Shown: one piece after another, positions 25,941-34,488 of the stretch
Position numbering within the stretch: the stretch's first letter is position 1
Layout of the letters: each line of letters begins with the position of its first letter
Origin: Neisseriaceae bacterium
GTDB taxonomy: Bacteria; Pseudomonadota; Gammaproteobacteria; Burkholderiales; UBA11063
Assembly: GCA_947446595.1 (NCBI GenBank)
Contig: CANFGS010000019.1
Coordinates: 1-36,174, forward strand
Direction of reading: 5' to 3'
DNA: 36,174 nt
Notes under the pieces: model-generated
The model's database searches: none
What the model was told of the DNA's origin: nothing
Seen by the model: only the letters and a program-made list of their open reading frames with translations
Position numbers and translations under genes: made by a program

Positions 25941-26768
25941 TTAATAAGTTAAACCAATTGATACTTGAACTCCATAAGTATCGGTTGGGGTATACATTAA
26001 CCCTGAGATATTGGATTGGGGTTGATAGCTATTCCAAAACGTATTGGCACCAAGCTCTAAATCTTTATATACTTTGAACTTCGCACCCAATGTGGAAGTC
26101 AATGTGTAATTAGTTGCCGCATATGTTTTACCATATAAATCCGGACTTGTTTGAATACTCTTTACAGCTCCCGAGTTATCCCAGTTATAGGCGTATATTT
26201 CATCAAGGTACAATAAAATGCTATTATTTATTTTATAAGAAACCTTACCACCCAAGCCACCTGTATAGAAAAAATCACTGGCTAGATTATCACCACCGTT
26301 AGCGTTTACTGTAGATGTAGCCCAGTTATATGATCTTCCAAGCATTGCATATGGAGTTAATTGTAATTTACCTGGAATAATTTGAAATGCATAGCCACCT
26401 TTGAGTAATAAGCTAAACATAAAAGGATACTGACCAAACTGTGAACCATAGTTAGCACAATTTGATCCAGTACATACATTACTACTACCATTGCCGCCGT
26501 TTAGTGGCTCAAGGTTTGGTTGACTATAGTTGGTAACCATATTATAATTACCATCAATCCAAATACCATCATCAAATAAGCGTTCAATTTCTATACTAAG
26601 GGTCTGAGCTGAGAAACTACTTTTATGATCATACCCATCTACCAGGGTACCAGACATATCCCCATACCCTACATTATATTGATTCTCAAACCGCTGGAAC
26701 TCAATATTATTAGCAAATACTGTTCCAGAACTTGCTAGAACCAAGGCAACAACGAACTGTTTGAGCAT
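25941..26768 (-). CDS. Outer-membrane beta-barrel paralogue 3
   Basis: A 275-residue protein with a signal peptide (cleavage near TVFA-NN) and alternating amphipathic strands ending SIGLTY, whose terminal Tyr fits the BAM recognition signal. Conserved with its two neighbours are IEIERLFDDGIWID (about 52-65), LQLTPYAMLGRSYNW, FFYTGGLGGKVSYKINNSI and YNWDNSG. It is distinguished by a Cys pair in one loop (CTGSNC, about 98-103) that could form a surface disulfide. Function unknown; about 8-10 strands are predicted by eye. The ATG follows the stop of paralogue 2 with no gap. Confidence 0.75.
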   Translation of the reverse strand: MLKQFVVALVLASSGTVFANNIEFQRFENQYNVGYGDMSGTLVDGYDHKSSFSAQTLSIEIERLFDDGIWIDGNYNMVTNYSQPNLEPLNGGNGSSNVCTGSNCANYGSQFGQYPFMFSLLLKGGYAFQIIPGKLQLTPYAMLGRSYNWATSTVNANGGDNLASDFFYTGGLGGKVSYKINNSILLYLDEIYAYNWDNSGAVKSIQTSPDLYGKTYAATNYTLTSTLGAKFKVYKDLELGANTFWNSYQPQSNISGLMYTPTDTYGVQVSIGLTY

Positions 26769-27599
26769 TTAATAAGTAAGTCCAATACTAATTTGTGCAC
26801 CTATACTAGATTGAGGTTGATAAATTGTATATAGCCCTCCAGTAGCAGATGAACCACCATTATTTGTTGGTGTTGCACTAGGAGGTGAAGCCTGTGCTTG
26901 ATAGTTTGTATAGAACCCTTGTAATCCAAGTTGAAGACTCTTATATGGATTAAATTTAGCACCTACTGTCGAGGTCCATACCATATTATTTTGTGGAGGA
27001 ATTCCACCGATCGGAGCAGATTGGTCCCAATTATAAGCAGCCAACTGATCACCATATACTAAAATATTTTTATTAATACGATATTCAATACGTGCACCAA
27101 CTCCACCTGTATAATAGAAATTATTGGTCACATTATTAAAGTTATTCGAAACAATTGTTGACATAGAAAGATTTGTATTACGTCCAACTAATCCATATGG
27201 TGTCACTTGCAACCGTTCTGGAAGAATAGGAAAAGCATAACCTATCTTAGCATTTACACCGCCTAAATCTTCGTCTTGTGAAGCAGGCATTCCAGGATAG
27301 TTGTCAACATCACTAGGAGCCATACCAGTACCCTGTGCTTGAGTACCTAGATTATTTTGGGATAATACTAAATTTGCATTTATGTCAAACCATAGACCTA
27401 AGTCAAATAAACGTTCTACACCCAAACTCATATATTGACTTTGCAATAATGACTGCTGATTTCCACCATTATATAATGTGATATTATTTACACCTAAACC
27501 AGCATTATACTGGTTATCAAATTCTTGAAATGCACCATTGTTTACAGCAAAAACTGAACCAGTACTAATTGTTAGCAAAGTTATTAACATTTTACGCAT
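26769..27599 (-). CDS. Outer-membrane beta-barrel paralogue 2
   Basis: A 276-residue protein with a signal peptide (cleavage near SVFA-VN), the core motif LGVERLFDLGLWFDINANLV, RLQVTPYGLVGRNTN, FYYTGGVGARIEYRINKNI and YNWDQS, and the C-terminal SIGLTY. It differs from paralogue 1 mostly in loops, for example the Ser/Thr/Pro-rich stretch around residues 233-256. It starts its own transcript: TTGCAT-18-TATAAT lies 31 bp upstream with GGGGA before the ATG. Family and ligand unknown. Confidence 0.75.
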   Translation of the reverse strand: MRKMLITLLTISTGSVFAVNNGAFQEFDNQYNAGLGVNNITLYNGGNQQSLLQSQYMSLGVERLFDLGLWFDINANLVLSQNNLGTQAQGTGMAPSDVDNYPGMPASQDEDLGGVNAKIGYAFPILPERLQVTPYGLVGRNTNLSMSTIVSNNFNNVTNNFYYTGGVGARIEYRINKNILVYGDQLAAYNWDQSAPIGGIPPQNNMVWTSTVGAKFNPYKSLQLGLQGFYTNYQAQASPPSATPTNNGGSSATGGLYTIYQPQSSIGAQISIGLTY

Positions 27600-27629
27600 T
27601 GTTGTTCCCCATCAAAATTTAACTAGTGG

Positions 27630-27659
27630 ATTATATGCTAATAAAGTTAAACCATGCAA
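27630..27659 (-). promoter_or_regulatory. Promoter for beta-barrel paralogues 2 and 3
   Basis: On the minus strand TTGCAT (27654-27659) is separated by 18 bp from a consensus TATAAT (27630-27635), 31 bp upstream of the start at 27599. Confidence 0.55.
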
Positions 27660-27737
27660 ATTTAATGTATATGCATCGCAACATCCAATTACTTCTCACA
27701 CCATTTAAGAACAAGCATAAATAAGCCATTGTAAGAT

Positions 27738-27768
27738 AAAAAAGCAGCAATAAGTTGCTGCTTTTTTT
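27738..27768. terminator. Bidirectional intrinsic terminator after beta-barrel paralogue 1
   Basis: AAAAAAGCAGCAA, loop TAAG, and TTGCTGCTTTTTT form a 13-bp stem flanked by A and T tracts on both strands. It starts 23 bp past the stop at 27791 and isolates paralogue 1 from paralogues 2 and 3. Confidence 0.85.
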
Positions 27769-27790
27769 ATCCGTAAAAACGGAAGGTAAA

Positions 27791-28585
27791 TTAGTAAGTA
27801 AGACCTAGTGTTACTAAACCACCAATACTAGATTGTGGCTGCGGGTAAGCACCTGTTCCAGTTGGGTTACCAGAACTAGCATCCATTTGATCATTTTGAT
27901 AAAAGCCTCTAACACCAAGTTGGAAATCTTTAACTAAATTAAACTTAGCACCAAGCGTTGATGTAAAAGCATATAAATTTTGTGGTTGAACTCCGTTAGC
28001 ATAACTTGTTTGATCCCAGTTATATGTAACTGATTGATCAGCATATACCTCTATAGTCTTATTTATACGATATTCAAGACGAGCACCAGCACCAGCAGTA
28101 TAGTATAATTGATTGGCAGTAGTACCCAAAGCACCCTTTTCACCTACATTAGCACCATTTACTTGACCTGCAATCGCATTATTATTTAAACCTGCAGTTC
28201 CATAAGGAGTAAGCAATAAGTATTGACCAACCAGAGGGAATGCATAACCAACTTTTCCATTAAAGCCATAGTTACTTTGTACTGGTTGCTGCTGTTGAGG
28301 AAAAGCACCAGCATATCCATTACCTGCACTTGTCGGACCTTGACCAAACACCATTTGGGCATCTAAATTAATCCATACACCATTATTTAATAAACGTTCG
28401 CCCTCAAGTTGCACTATATTACTTGTTGAATAATTGTTATTCCCGCCGCCATAAGCAGTCGTATCCTGACTTTGCATTCCATAACCAACACTAATTTGAT
28501 TATCAAAATCTTGAAACTGACTATAATCAGTCGCAAAAGCAGATGAACCACTAAGAGCTAACAAAGATACTAAAAGTTTTTTCAT
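27791..28585 (-). CDS. Outer-membrane beta-barrel paralogue 1
   Basis: A 264-residue protein with a clear signal peptide (MKKLLVSLLALSGSSAFA) and C-terminal LVTLGLTY. Shared core segments are LEGERLLNNGVWINLDAQMV, LLLTPYGTAGLNNN, LYYTAGAGARLEYRINKTI and YNWDQTSY. Loops are rich in Gly, Asn and Gln (PQQQQPVQS). AGAGGAAA sits before the ATG. It follows dedA after 28 nt and ends at a strong terminator, so it may be the last gene of the ftsH-glmM-dedA transcript or be driven from within dedA. Its role, porin-like or structural, is unknown. Confidence 0.78.
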   Translation of the reverse strand: MKKLLVSLLALSGSSAFATDYSQFQDFDNQISVGYGMQSQDTTAYGGGNNNYSTSNIVQLEGERLLNNGVWINLDAQMVFGQGPTSAGNGYAGAFPQQQQPVQSNYGFNGKVGYAFPLVGQYLLLTPYGTAGLNNNAIAGQVNGANVGEKGALGTTANQLYYTAGAGARLEYRINKTIEVYADQSVTYNWDQTSYANGVQPQNLYAFTSTLGAKFNLVKDFQLGVRGFYQNDQMDASSGNPTGTGAYPQPQSSIGGLVTLGLTY

Positions 28586-28613
28586 ATATTTTCCTCTAAA
28601 ATTAAAATAGTTT

Positions 28614-29237
28614 TTAGTCTTTAATAGATTTTTTTATATACTTGTAAATTAAAAAACCCACCAAAGCTATTATAATTGCGCCCAAAATAAAGTGTTCACA
28701 TTTTCTAACATATCTAATAACATCACCAATATCATAAGCAAAAAAATACCCTAGATATACCAATGCCGGAACACTTATTAATGCAGCACTTCCATCCATA
28801 ATTACAAATTTTAATAATGATACTCTATGGCTGATACCAGAAATAATAAATATTGGCGCCCGAAGTACAGGTAGAAATCTTGCTACAAACAATATCTTAT
28901 CACCATGTTTATGAGTTTTTTCCTGAATTTTGGCATAATTTTCTGGAGTAATAATATTTTTCAATCCTGGTAATCTAGTAACCCTTGGCCCCAAATACCT
29001 ACCCAAACTAAATATTATGCCATCACCTATAAGAACACCCAACAAGGAAACAACTATCATATAATTAACATTGACTGCATAAGGCGTTCCAACTGACAAT
29101 CCACAAATAACACCACCTGCAACAATAGCGATATCCTCTGGTATTGGAATTCCTAAACCGCAGGCGATAAGAACACAAAATACCGCAATATAGTCATATT
29201 GTGCAAAAATACTAATTAAATGTGTCAATACAACCAC
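28614..29237 (-). CDS. DedA-family inner-membrane protein
   Basis: A 207-residue polytopic protein with the DedA/SNARE-associated pattern: CGLGIPIPEDIAIVAGG (about residues 25-41) with its buried acidic residue, GDGIIFSLGRYLG (about 71-83), and FVARFLPVLRAPIFIISG (about 116-133) with the conserved Arg residues. DedA proteins are thought to flip undecaprenyl-phosphate or phospholipids and support envelope homeostasis. The start is GTG, 9 nt after glmM, so expression is coupled to peptidoglycan precursor synthesis. Confidence 0.88.
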   Translation of the reverse strand: MVVLTHLISIFAQYDYIAVFCVLIACGLGIPIPEDIAIVAGGVICGLSVGTPYAVNVNYMIVVSLLGVLIGDGIIFSLGRYLGPRVTRLPGLKNIITPENYAKIQEKTHKHGDKILFVARFLPVLRAPIFIISGISHRVSLLKFVIMDGSAALISVPALVYLGYFFAYDIGDVIRYVRKCEHFILGAIIIALVGFLIYKYIKKSIKD

Positions 29238-29246
29238 AATTACAAC

Positions 29247-30563
29247 CTAAGAATTTATTTTATTTGCGATCAAATTTGCCCACTTAGATGCTTCATCTTG
29301 ATCTTTAGCTTCAACCATTACCCTAACTAATGGTTCAGTTCCAGACGCTCGCACAATAACTCGACCGTTTTCACCCAAAGCTAACTCGGCTTTTTTTATT
29401 TCAGACTTTATCTTATCACACCAATTACTTGACTGTGGATTCAATTTAACATTAATCATAACCTGCGGGTAATCTTCCCAATCAACAATTTGTTTTAGTG
29501 ATTTTTTCAATTGGATAACAGCTGATACTACCTGTAATGCTGAAATAATTCCATCCCCAGTAGTGTGCTGCTCTAAGCATAAAAGATGACCTGAAGCCTC
29601 TCCACCCAATACCCAACCTTGAGTATTTAGAGCCTCAACCACATATCTATCACCCACCTTAGCACGAACTAATTTTACCCCAAGCTTTGATAGTGCAACC
29701 TCCATGGCTATGTTAGTCATAATAGTACCAACAATACCCTCGATATTTTTATGCTTCAAAAGATATTCTTGTAGTATCACATAAAGTAACTTATCACCAT
29801 TATATTGCGTGCCTTCATTATCGACAAATAAAACTCTATCACCATCTCCATCAAAAGCAATTCCGAAATCAGCTTTATTATCTTTTACTGCTTTGATTAG
29901 ATTTTCAGGATGCATAGAACCACAGTCTTTGTTGATATTAATACCATTTGGCTCACAAGATAACTTAATTACTGTTGCTCCAAGTTCCATAAATACACTA
30001 GGGGCTACTTTATATGTAGCACCATTAGCACAATCAAGTACAATAGTAAGATTTTTTAAATTTATACCTTTGGGAAAGGTGCTTTTACAAAACTCAATGT
30101 AACGACCACTTGCATCATCCAAGCGTTTTACTTTGCCCAATCGTTTGGCAACCTTCATTTCTTTATCTAGCTCTTTTTCAATTAAACGCTCAACCTCATC
30201 TGGTAGCTTAGCCCCATCACTAGAAAAAAATTTAATTCCATTATCAGTATATGGGTTATGTGAAGCACTAATAACAACTCCAGCCGATAAATTTAGTGCG
30301 GTTGTCAAATAGGCAATAGCTGGAGTTGGAATAGGCCCTGCCATATAAATATCAACCCCAGCATATGAAAAACCTGCTTCAAGACTAGACTCAAATAAGT
30401 ACCCAGATAACCTTGTATCTTTACCAATTATTACTGCTGGATTTTTGCCCATATTACCAAGAACTACCCCAGCTGCATAACCTAAACGAAGTGCAAAGTC
30501 TGGAGTTATCGGAAACTCTCCAACAACACCCCGGACTCCATCTGTACCAAAATATTTTCGCAT
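29247..30563 (-). CDS. glmM: Phosphoglucosamine mutase
   Basis: A 438-residue enzyme converting glucosamine-6-phosphate to glucosamine-1-phosphate for UDP-GlcNAc, hence peptidoglycan and LPS. The N-terminal KYFGTDGVRGVVG, the phosphorylated Ser101 in ISASHNPYTDNG, the metal loop FDGDGDRVLF, the sugar-specificity GGEASGHLL and the C-terminal phosphate site RASGTEPLVRVMVE are all present. Length is normal. It starts 10 nt after ftsH. In many proteobacteria folP lies between these genes; it is absent here. Confidence 0.97.
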   Translation of the reverse strand: MRKYFGTDGVRGVVGEFPITPDFALRLGYAAGVVLGNMGKNPAVIIGKDTRLSGYLFESSLEAGFSYAGVDIYMAGPIPTPAIAYLTTALNLSAGVVISASHNPYTDNGIKFFSSDGAKLPDEVERLIEKELDKEMKVAKRLGKVKRLDDASGRYIEFCKSTFPKGINLKNLTIVLDCANGATYKVAPSVFMELGATVIKLSCEPNGININKDCGSMHPENLIKAVKDNKADFGIAFDGDGDRVLFVDNEGTQYNGDKLLYVILQEYLLKHKNIEGIVGTIMTNIAMEVALSKLGVKLVRAKVGDRYVVEALNTQGWVLGGEASGHLLCLEQHTTGDGIISALQVVSAVIQLKKSLKQIVDWEDYPQVMINVKLNPQSSNWCDKIKSEIKKAELALGENGRVIVRASGTEPLVRVMVEAKDQDEASKWANLIANKINS

Positions 30564-30573
30564 TATTTATACT

Positions 30574-32424
30574 CTATTCTATTGAAATAGCTACTTCTGG
30601 ATTGAAACTAGGGTTCATGATTTGATTAATTTCATTCATATCTAGTGTCTCTTGCTCCAATAACATCTGTGCCATTTTTTCTACTTTATCACGGTTATCG
30701 GATAAGAGTTTTTTAGCAAGTTTATATTGTTTGTCTAAAATACCACGAATAGTATCATCAATTTTTTGCATAGTTGCTTCAGATATATTTTTATTTGAGC
30801 CAAAATTAGCACCCATAAATGCTTCAGACTCATTCTCACCATAAATAACAGGCCCCATCTCATCAGTCATTCCAAAGCGAGTAACAATCTTTCGTGCAAG
30901 ATCTGTAGCACGCTCAAAGTCATTACTTGCTCCAGTTGTCATTTGATTCATAAATAGCTCTTCGGCTACTCTGCCGCCAAATAAAATAGTAATTTGATCA
31001 ATTAGATAATCTTTAGTATATGAATAACGATCTTCTTCTGGTAACTGCATAGTTACCCCAAGAGCCCGACCGCGCGGAATAATAGTTACTTTATGAACCG
31101 GATCTGAATTTGGTAATAAACGTGCAACCACAGCATGACCTGACTCATGATAGGCAGTATTTCTTTTTTCTTCTTCTTTCATAACCATACTTTTTCGTTC
31201 AGCACCCATAATAATCTTATCTTTAGCATCTTCAAAATCATGCATATCAACTAGCTTTTTATTATGTCTTGCCGCGAAAAGTGCTGCTTCATTTACCAAA
31301 TTTGCCAAATCAGCACCAGAAAATCCCGGAGTACCTCGTGCAATTACGTTCGCATCAATATCTGTTGCTACCGGAATCTTCCTCATATGCACACCCAAAA
31401 TTTGCTCACGACCTTTAATATCAGGTAGTGGCACTACAACTTGTCTATCAAAACGCCCCGGCCGCATAAGAGCTGGATCTAGTACATCAGGTCTATTAGT
31501 TGCTGCAATTATAATCACTGTAGTATGGGTATCAAAACCATCCATCTCTACTAACATTTGATTAAGTGTTTGCTCCCGCTCATCATTACCACCACCAAGT
31601 CCTCCACCACGCTTTCGCCCAACAGCATCTATTTCATCTATAAATATAATAGCTGGTGCAGTTCTTTTGGCTTGTTCAAATAAATCCCGTACCCGAGACG
31701 CTCCTACACCTACAAACATTTCCACAAAATCAGAACCAGAAATGCTATAAAATGGTACATTAGCTTCACCAGCAATTGCCTTAGCTAATAGGGTTTTACC
31801 AGTTCCAGGTTGACCACTTAGTAATACACCTTTAGGGATATGCCCACCCAAATCTAAATACTTGGTTGGATCTTTTAAATAATCGACAATCTCAACAACA
31901 TCCTGCTTGGATTCTTCACAACCAGCAACATCACTAAAACGCACCATATTTTCTTTTGGGTCAATCATTTTGGCACGGCTTTTCCCAAAGCTAAATACTC
32001 CGCCAATACCGCCACCACCTTTACCACCGGCAGCTCCACGCATAAAGTATATCCAAACTCCGATTAATAGCAACATCGGGAACCAAGATACAAAAATACT
32101 CATTAGAAGTGAATCTTCCAATGGTTTGGCACTAAAACTAACTTTATTTTTAATTAGATCATTCACTAGCTCAGGATCAAATGGTGCATAACTTGCAAAT
32201 TTACTACCATCTTTACGCTCTCCACGTAGCCATTGGCTTGACTTAGCTCCACCTTCTATAACCAGGCTTTTTATCTGACCATTTTCTACTTCAGAAATAA
32301 GCTGCGAATATGCCACATTATTTTTATTTTCACTTTGATCATTAAACTTATTAAATACTATCATTAAACCAAGTCCAACCATCACCCAGATAATTAAACT
32401 TTTAAATATATTTCCATTTCGCAT
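30574..32424 (-). CDS. ftsH: ATP-dependent zinc metalloprotease FtsH
   Basis: A 616-residue membrane-anchored AAA+ protease for membrane-protein quality control and LpxC or sigma-factor turnover. Two N-terminal membrane helices (about 7-24 and 106-127) flank the periplasmic domain. Walker A is GQPGTGKT (204-211), Walker B IIFIDE (259-264), the second region of homology contains RPGRFDR, and the zinc site is HESGH (426-430) with the third ligand Asp in [11 protein letters not shown] glycine-rich linker ([10 protein letters not shown]) follows the second helix. An extended -10 TATAAT lies 35 bp upstream. Confidence 0.97.
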   Translation of the reverse strand: MRNGNIFKSLIIWVMVGLGLMIVFNKFNDQSENKNNVAYSQLISEVENGQIKSLVIEGGAKSSQWLRGERKDGSKFASYAPFDPELVNDLIKNKVSFSAKPLEDSLLMSIFVSWFPMLLLIGVWIYFMRGAAGGKGGGGIGGVFSFGKSRAKMIDPKENMVRFSDVAGCEESKQDVVEIVDYLKDPTKYLDLGGHIPKGVLLSGQPGTGKTLLAKAIAGEANVPFYSISGSDFVEMFVGVGASRVRDLFEQAKRTAPAIIFIDEIDAVGRKRGGGLGGGNDEREQTLNQMLVEMDGFDTHTTVIIIAATNRPDVLDPALMRPGRFDRQVVVPLPDIKGREQILGVHMRKIPVATDIDANVIARGTPGFSGADLANLVNEAALFAARHNKKLVDMHDFEDAKDKIIMGAERKSMVMKEEEKRNTAYHESGHAVVARLLPNSDPVHKVTIIPRGRALGVTMQLPEEDRYSYTKDYLIDQITILFGGRVAEELFMNQMTTGASNDFERATDLARKIVTRFGMTDEMGPVIYGENESEAFMGANFGSNKNISEATMQKIDDTIRGILDKQYKLAKKLLSDNRDKVEKMAQMLLEQETLDMNEINQIMNPSFNPEVAISIE

Positions 32425-32458
32425 AAATCAAATTTCCAAAAAATAGGTAATAAACATT

Positions 32459-32467
32459 ATTATAGCA
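32459..32467 (-). promoter_or_regulatory. Extended -10 promoter of ftsH
   Basis: On the minus strand TGC precedes a consensus TATAAT in the 50-bp gap after rlmE, 35 bp upstream of the ftsH ATG. No clear -35 is present. Confidence 0.5.
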
Positions 32468-32474
32468 CAACTAA

Positions 32475-33095
32475 TTAAATCTTATTCTTACAGAGCATAT
32501 AGGTTTCACTGCTAGCACTTCGTGAAGCACTTGGTTTATGAATAACCACTTGATTAAATAATGAACGAGCTAGTTTCACCAAATTATCAAATTCTCCACC
32601 ATGAAAAATTTTAATTATACAGTTCCCTCCGACTTTGAGATACTCCCTTGCAAAGTCAAGTACTAATTCTATTAGATAAGCACCGCGTGCTTGATCAACA
32701 CCACGTATACCACTTAAATTTGGTGCCATATCAGAAATAATCAAGTCAACCTGCTTATTATCGATCGTCTGTACTAGTTTTTTTAGTATCTCATCAGTAG
32801 TAAAATCACCATGAATAAATTCTAAACCATGTATTGGCGTAATCTCTAATAAATCTATCCCAATAACTATACCATTAACGCCAACTTTTTTGACTGCATA
32901 TTGCGACCAGCTCCCCGGAGCACAACCTAAATCTACCACTACTTGAACGTTTTTAAATAAATTAAGCGCCTCATCAATTTCAATTAATTTATAAGCAGCA
33001 CGGGAGCGATAATTATCCTTTGCTGCCATATGTACATAATGATCAGTAACATGTTGATTAACCCATGCCTTTACTAGTTTATTTTTTTTGGGCAT
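32475..33095 (-). CDS. rlmE: 23S rRNA 2'-O-ribose methyltransferase RlmE (FtsJ)
   Basis: A 206-residue SAM-dependent enzyme that methylates the 2'-OH of U2552 in 23S rRNA and aids 50S assembly. The SAM motif is VVDLGCAPGSWSQ (53-65). The K-D-K-E catalytic tetrad is seen as Lys36, Asp122 (SDMAPNLSG), Lys162 and Glu197 (SSETYML). Its ATG lies 17 nt inside the end of the upstream transporter gene, so translation is coupled. ftsH follows after 50 bp, the classical rlmE-ftsH arrangement. Confidence 0.96.
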   Translation of the reverse strand: MPKKNKLVKAWVNQHVTDHYVHMAAKDNYRSRAAYKLIEIDEALNLFKNVQVVVDLGCAPGSWSQYAVKKVGVNGIVIGIDLLEITPIHGLEFIHGDFTTDEILKKLVQTIDNKQVDLIISDMAPNLSGIRGVDQARGAYLIELVLDFAREYLKVGGNCIIKIFHGGEFDNLVKLARSLFNQVVIHKPSASRSASSETYMLCKNKI

Positions 33096-34470
33096 TAGAT
33101 GGCTTTTTAAAAAACGAGATAAATAATATTAATAATAAAGGCACAATAAATACCCATATAATCAATTTGATAAATAGTAATAAATCATAATTAATATATA
33201 AGAAATATGACAACGCCAAACCAACACCAGTAAAACCTACGATAAATACTTGAAGAGACCATAACTCACCGATTTTTCCGTATTTAGCGATTAGACCCAA
33301 AGGAATTAAAATATTATTAACAGTAACACGTCCAAGATTCATCATATAGCTTGATATCGATAGCATAAATCCTGCAAAAACCATTAGAAGACTTAAAATC
33401 ATTACTGATTGTGGTAAATAATGCCTAAAAACTACAATATTAGCAAGATTATAGTTATACTGGTTTGGAGTCAAAAGATTAGTTTTGGTATTAAGTAGTG
33501 GTGGAATTATCCCAGGTGTAGTGTCAGCCTTGGTATCTGTACTATCAACCGCTTTAACTACATATCCCGTTTGCCCATCTGGTAATTCTGCCATAACAGT
33601 AACTATTTTTTTACCATCAATCACATTACCACTAGAAACAGTAGCAAGAGCTATGATGCCAGGTAAAATTAATAATGTCGTAAGTAATAAACTAATCCCA
33701 CGACTTTTGGATTGTGGCACTAATTTATAAGATATCAATCGAAAACCACCAAGTCCAAGAGTAATAATGGCTATTAAATAAGCATTTGAGGATGTAAATT
33801 TTGGGGTAGAATAATAATCGGCACTGAGATTTTGAGAAATAGCTAAATTACTTAGATTATGATTAAGATTTGCTATACCACCTATTTGGTGAATCCCAAG
33901 AACTATAATTGCTATAAATGAAATAAAAATTATAGCAAAGTATAAGAGTTTAGTATATACTAGGCCTATTCTACCGCCTATCAATAAGCACATTACAGTA
34001 AAACCAAGTAGCCCCATAACATTATTAATAAATCCATAGCCCATTAAAGATTGCAATAATTTAAAAGCTGTACTAATAACTACGGCAATACATACTAATA
34101 ACAACAATATATTTAAAATCGAAGTTATAGTTGCTACAGTTTTGTTTTGGGTAATGGCAATATAATCGTTGAAATTATTAACCTTAGCCACTAAATACTT
34201 TTTGGATAATATTTTTTGGATTATTGAGTAGATAATTAAAGCGATAAAAACATAATATATCGCATTAAAACCATAAATAGCCCCAGCAACTCCAGATAGA
34301 ATAATCTCAACAAGCCCAAACTCTATAGATGAATCAAAGCGAGTCTTCGCAGTTAAAAAAGAATCGTAATCTGGGTTTTTACGTCTATTGACGTATGCAA
34401 TCACAAACACTATTGCCAAAAAAACAGTGATAATAAAATAATCTTGATTAGTGAGGGACATTAAGTACAT
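33079..34470 (-). CDS. Sodium:solute symporter (SSS)-like membrane protein, divergent
   Basis: A 463-residue protein with about 12-13 membrane helices. NRRKNPDYDSFLTAKTR (about residues 29-45) resembles the first cytoplasmic loop of SSS transporters, and LPQSVMILSLLMVFAGFMLSISSYMMNLGRV resembles their helix 8 region, where serines help bind Na+. A soluble extracytoplasmic insert of about 70 residues (about 275-345, rich in Asp and Thr) is less usual. The family call is tentative and the substrate unknown. AAAGG lies 7 nt before the ATG; it sits 18 nt after nupC and overlaps rlmE, making a nupC-transporter-rlmE unit. Confidence 0.6.
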   Translation of the reverse strand: MYLMSLTNQDYFIITVFLAIVFVIAYVNRRKNPDYDSFLTAKTRFDSSIEFGLVEIILSGVAGAIYGFNAIYYVFIALIIYSIIQKILSKKYLVAKVNNFNDYIAITQNKTVATITSILNILLLLVCIAVVISTAFKLLQSLMGYGFINNVMGLLGFTVMCLLIGGRIGLVYTKLLYFAIIFISFIAIIVLGIHQIGGIANLNHNLSNLAISQNLSADYYSTPKFTSSNAYLIAIITLGLGGFRLISYKLVPQSKSRGISLLLTTLLILPGIIALATVSSGNVIDGKKIVTVMAELPDGQTGYVVKAVDSTDTKADTTPGIIPPLLNTKTNLLTPNQYNYNLANIVVFRHYLPQSVMILSLLMVFAGFMLSISSYMMNLGRVTVNNILIPLGLIAKYGKIGELWSLQVFIVGFTGVGLALSYFLYINYDLLLFIKLIIWVFIVPLLLILFISFFKKPSNAQKK

Positions 34471-34488
34471 AATTTAACCTTTTAAAAT

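Noticed and set aside
31907-32191. 94-codon plus-strand frame opposite ftsH
   Set aside because: It is the complement of the glycine-rich linker of FtsH (Pro runs) and not a gene.
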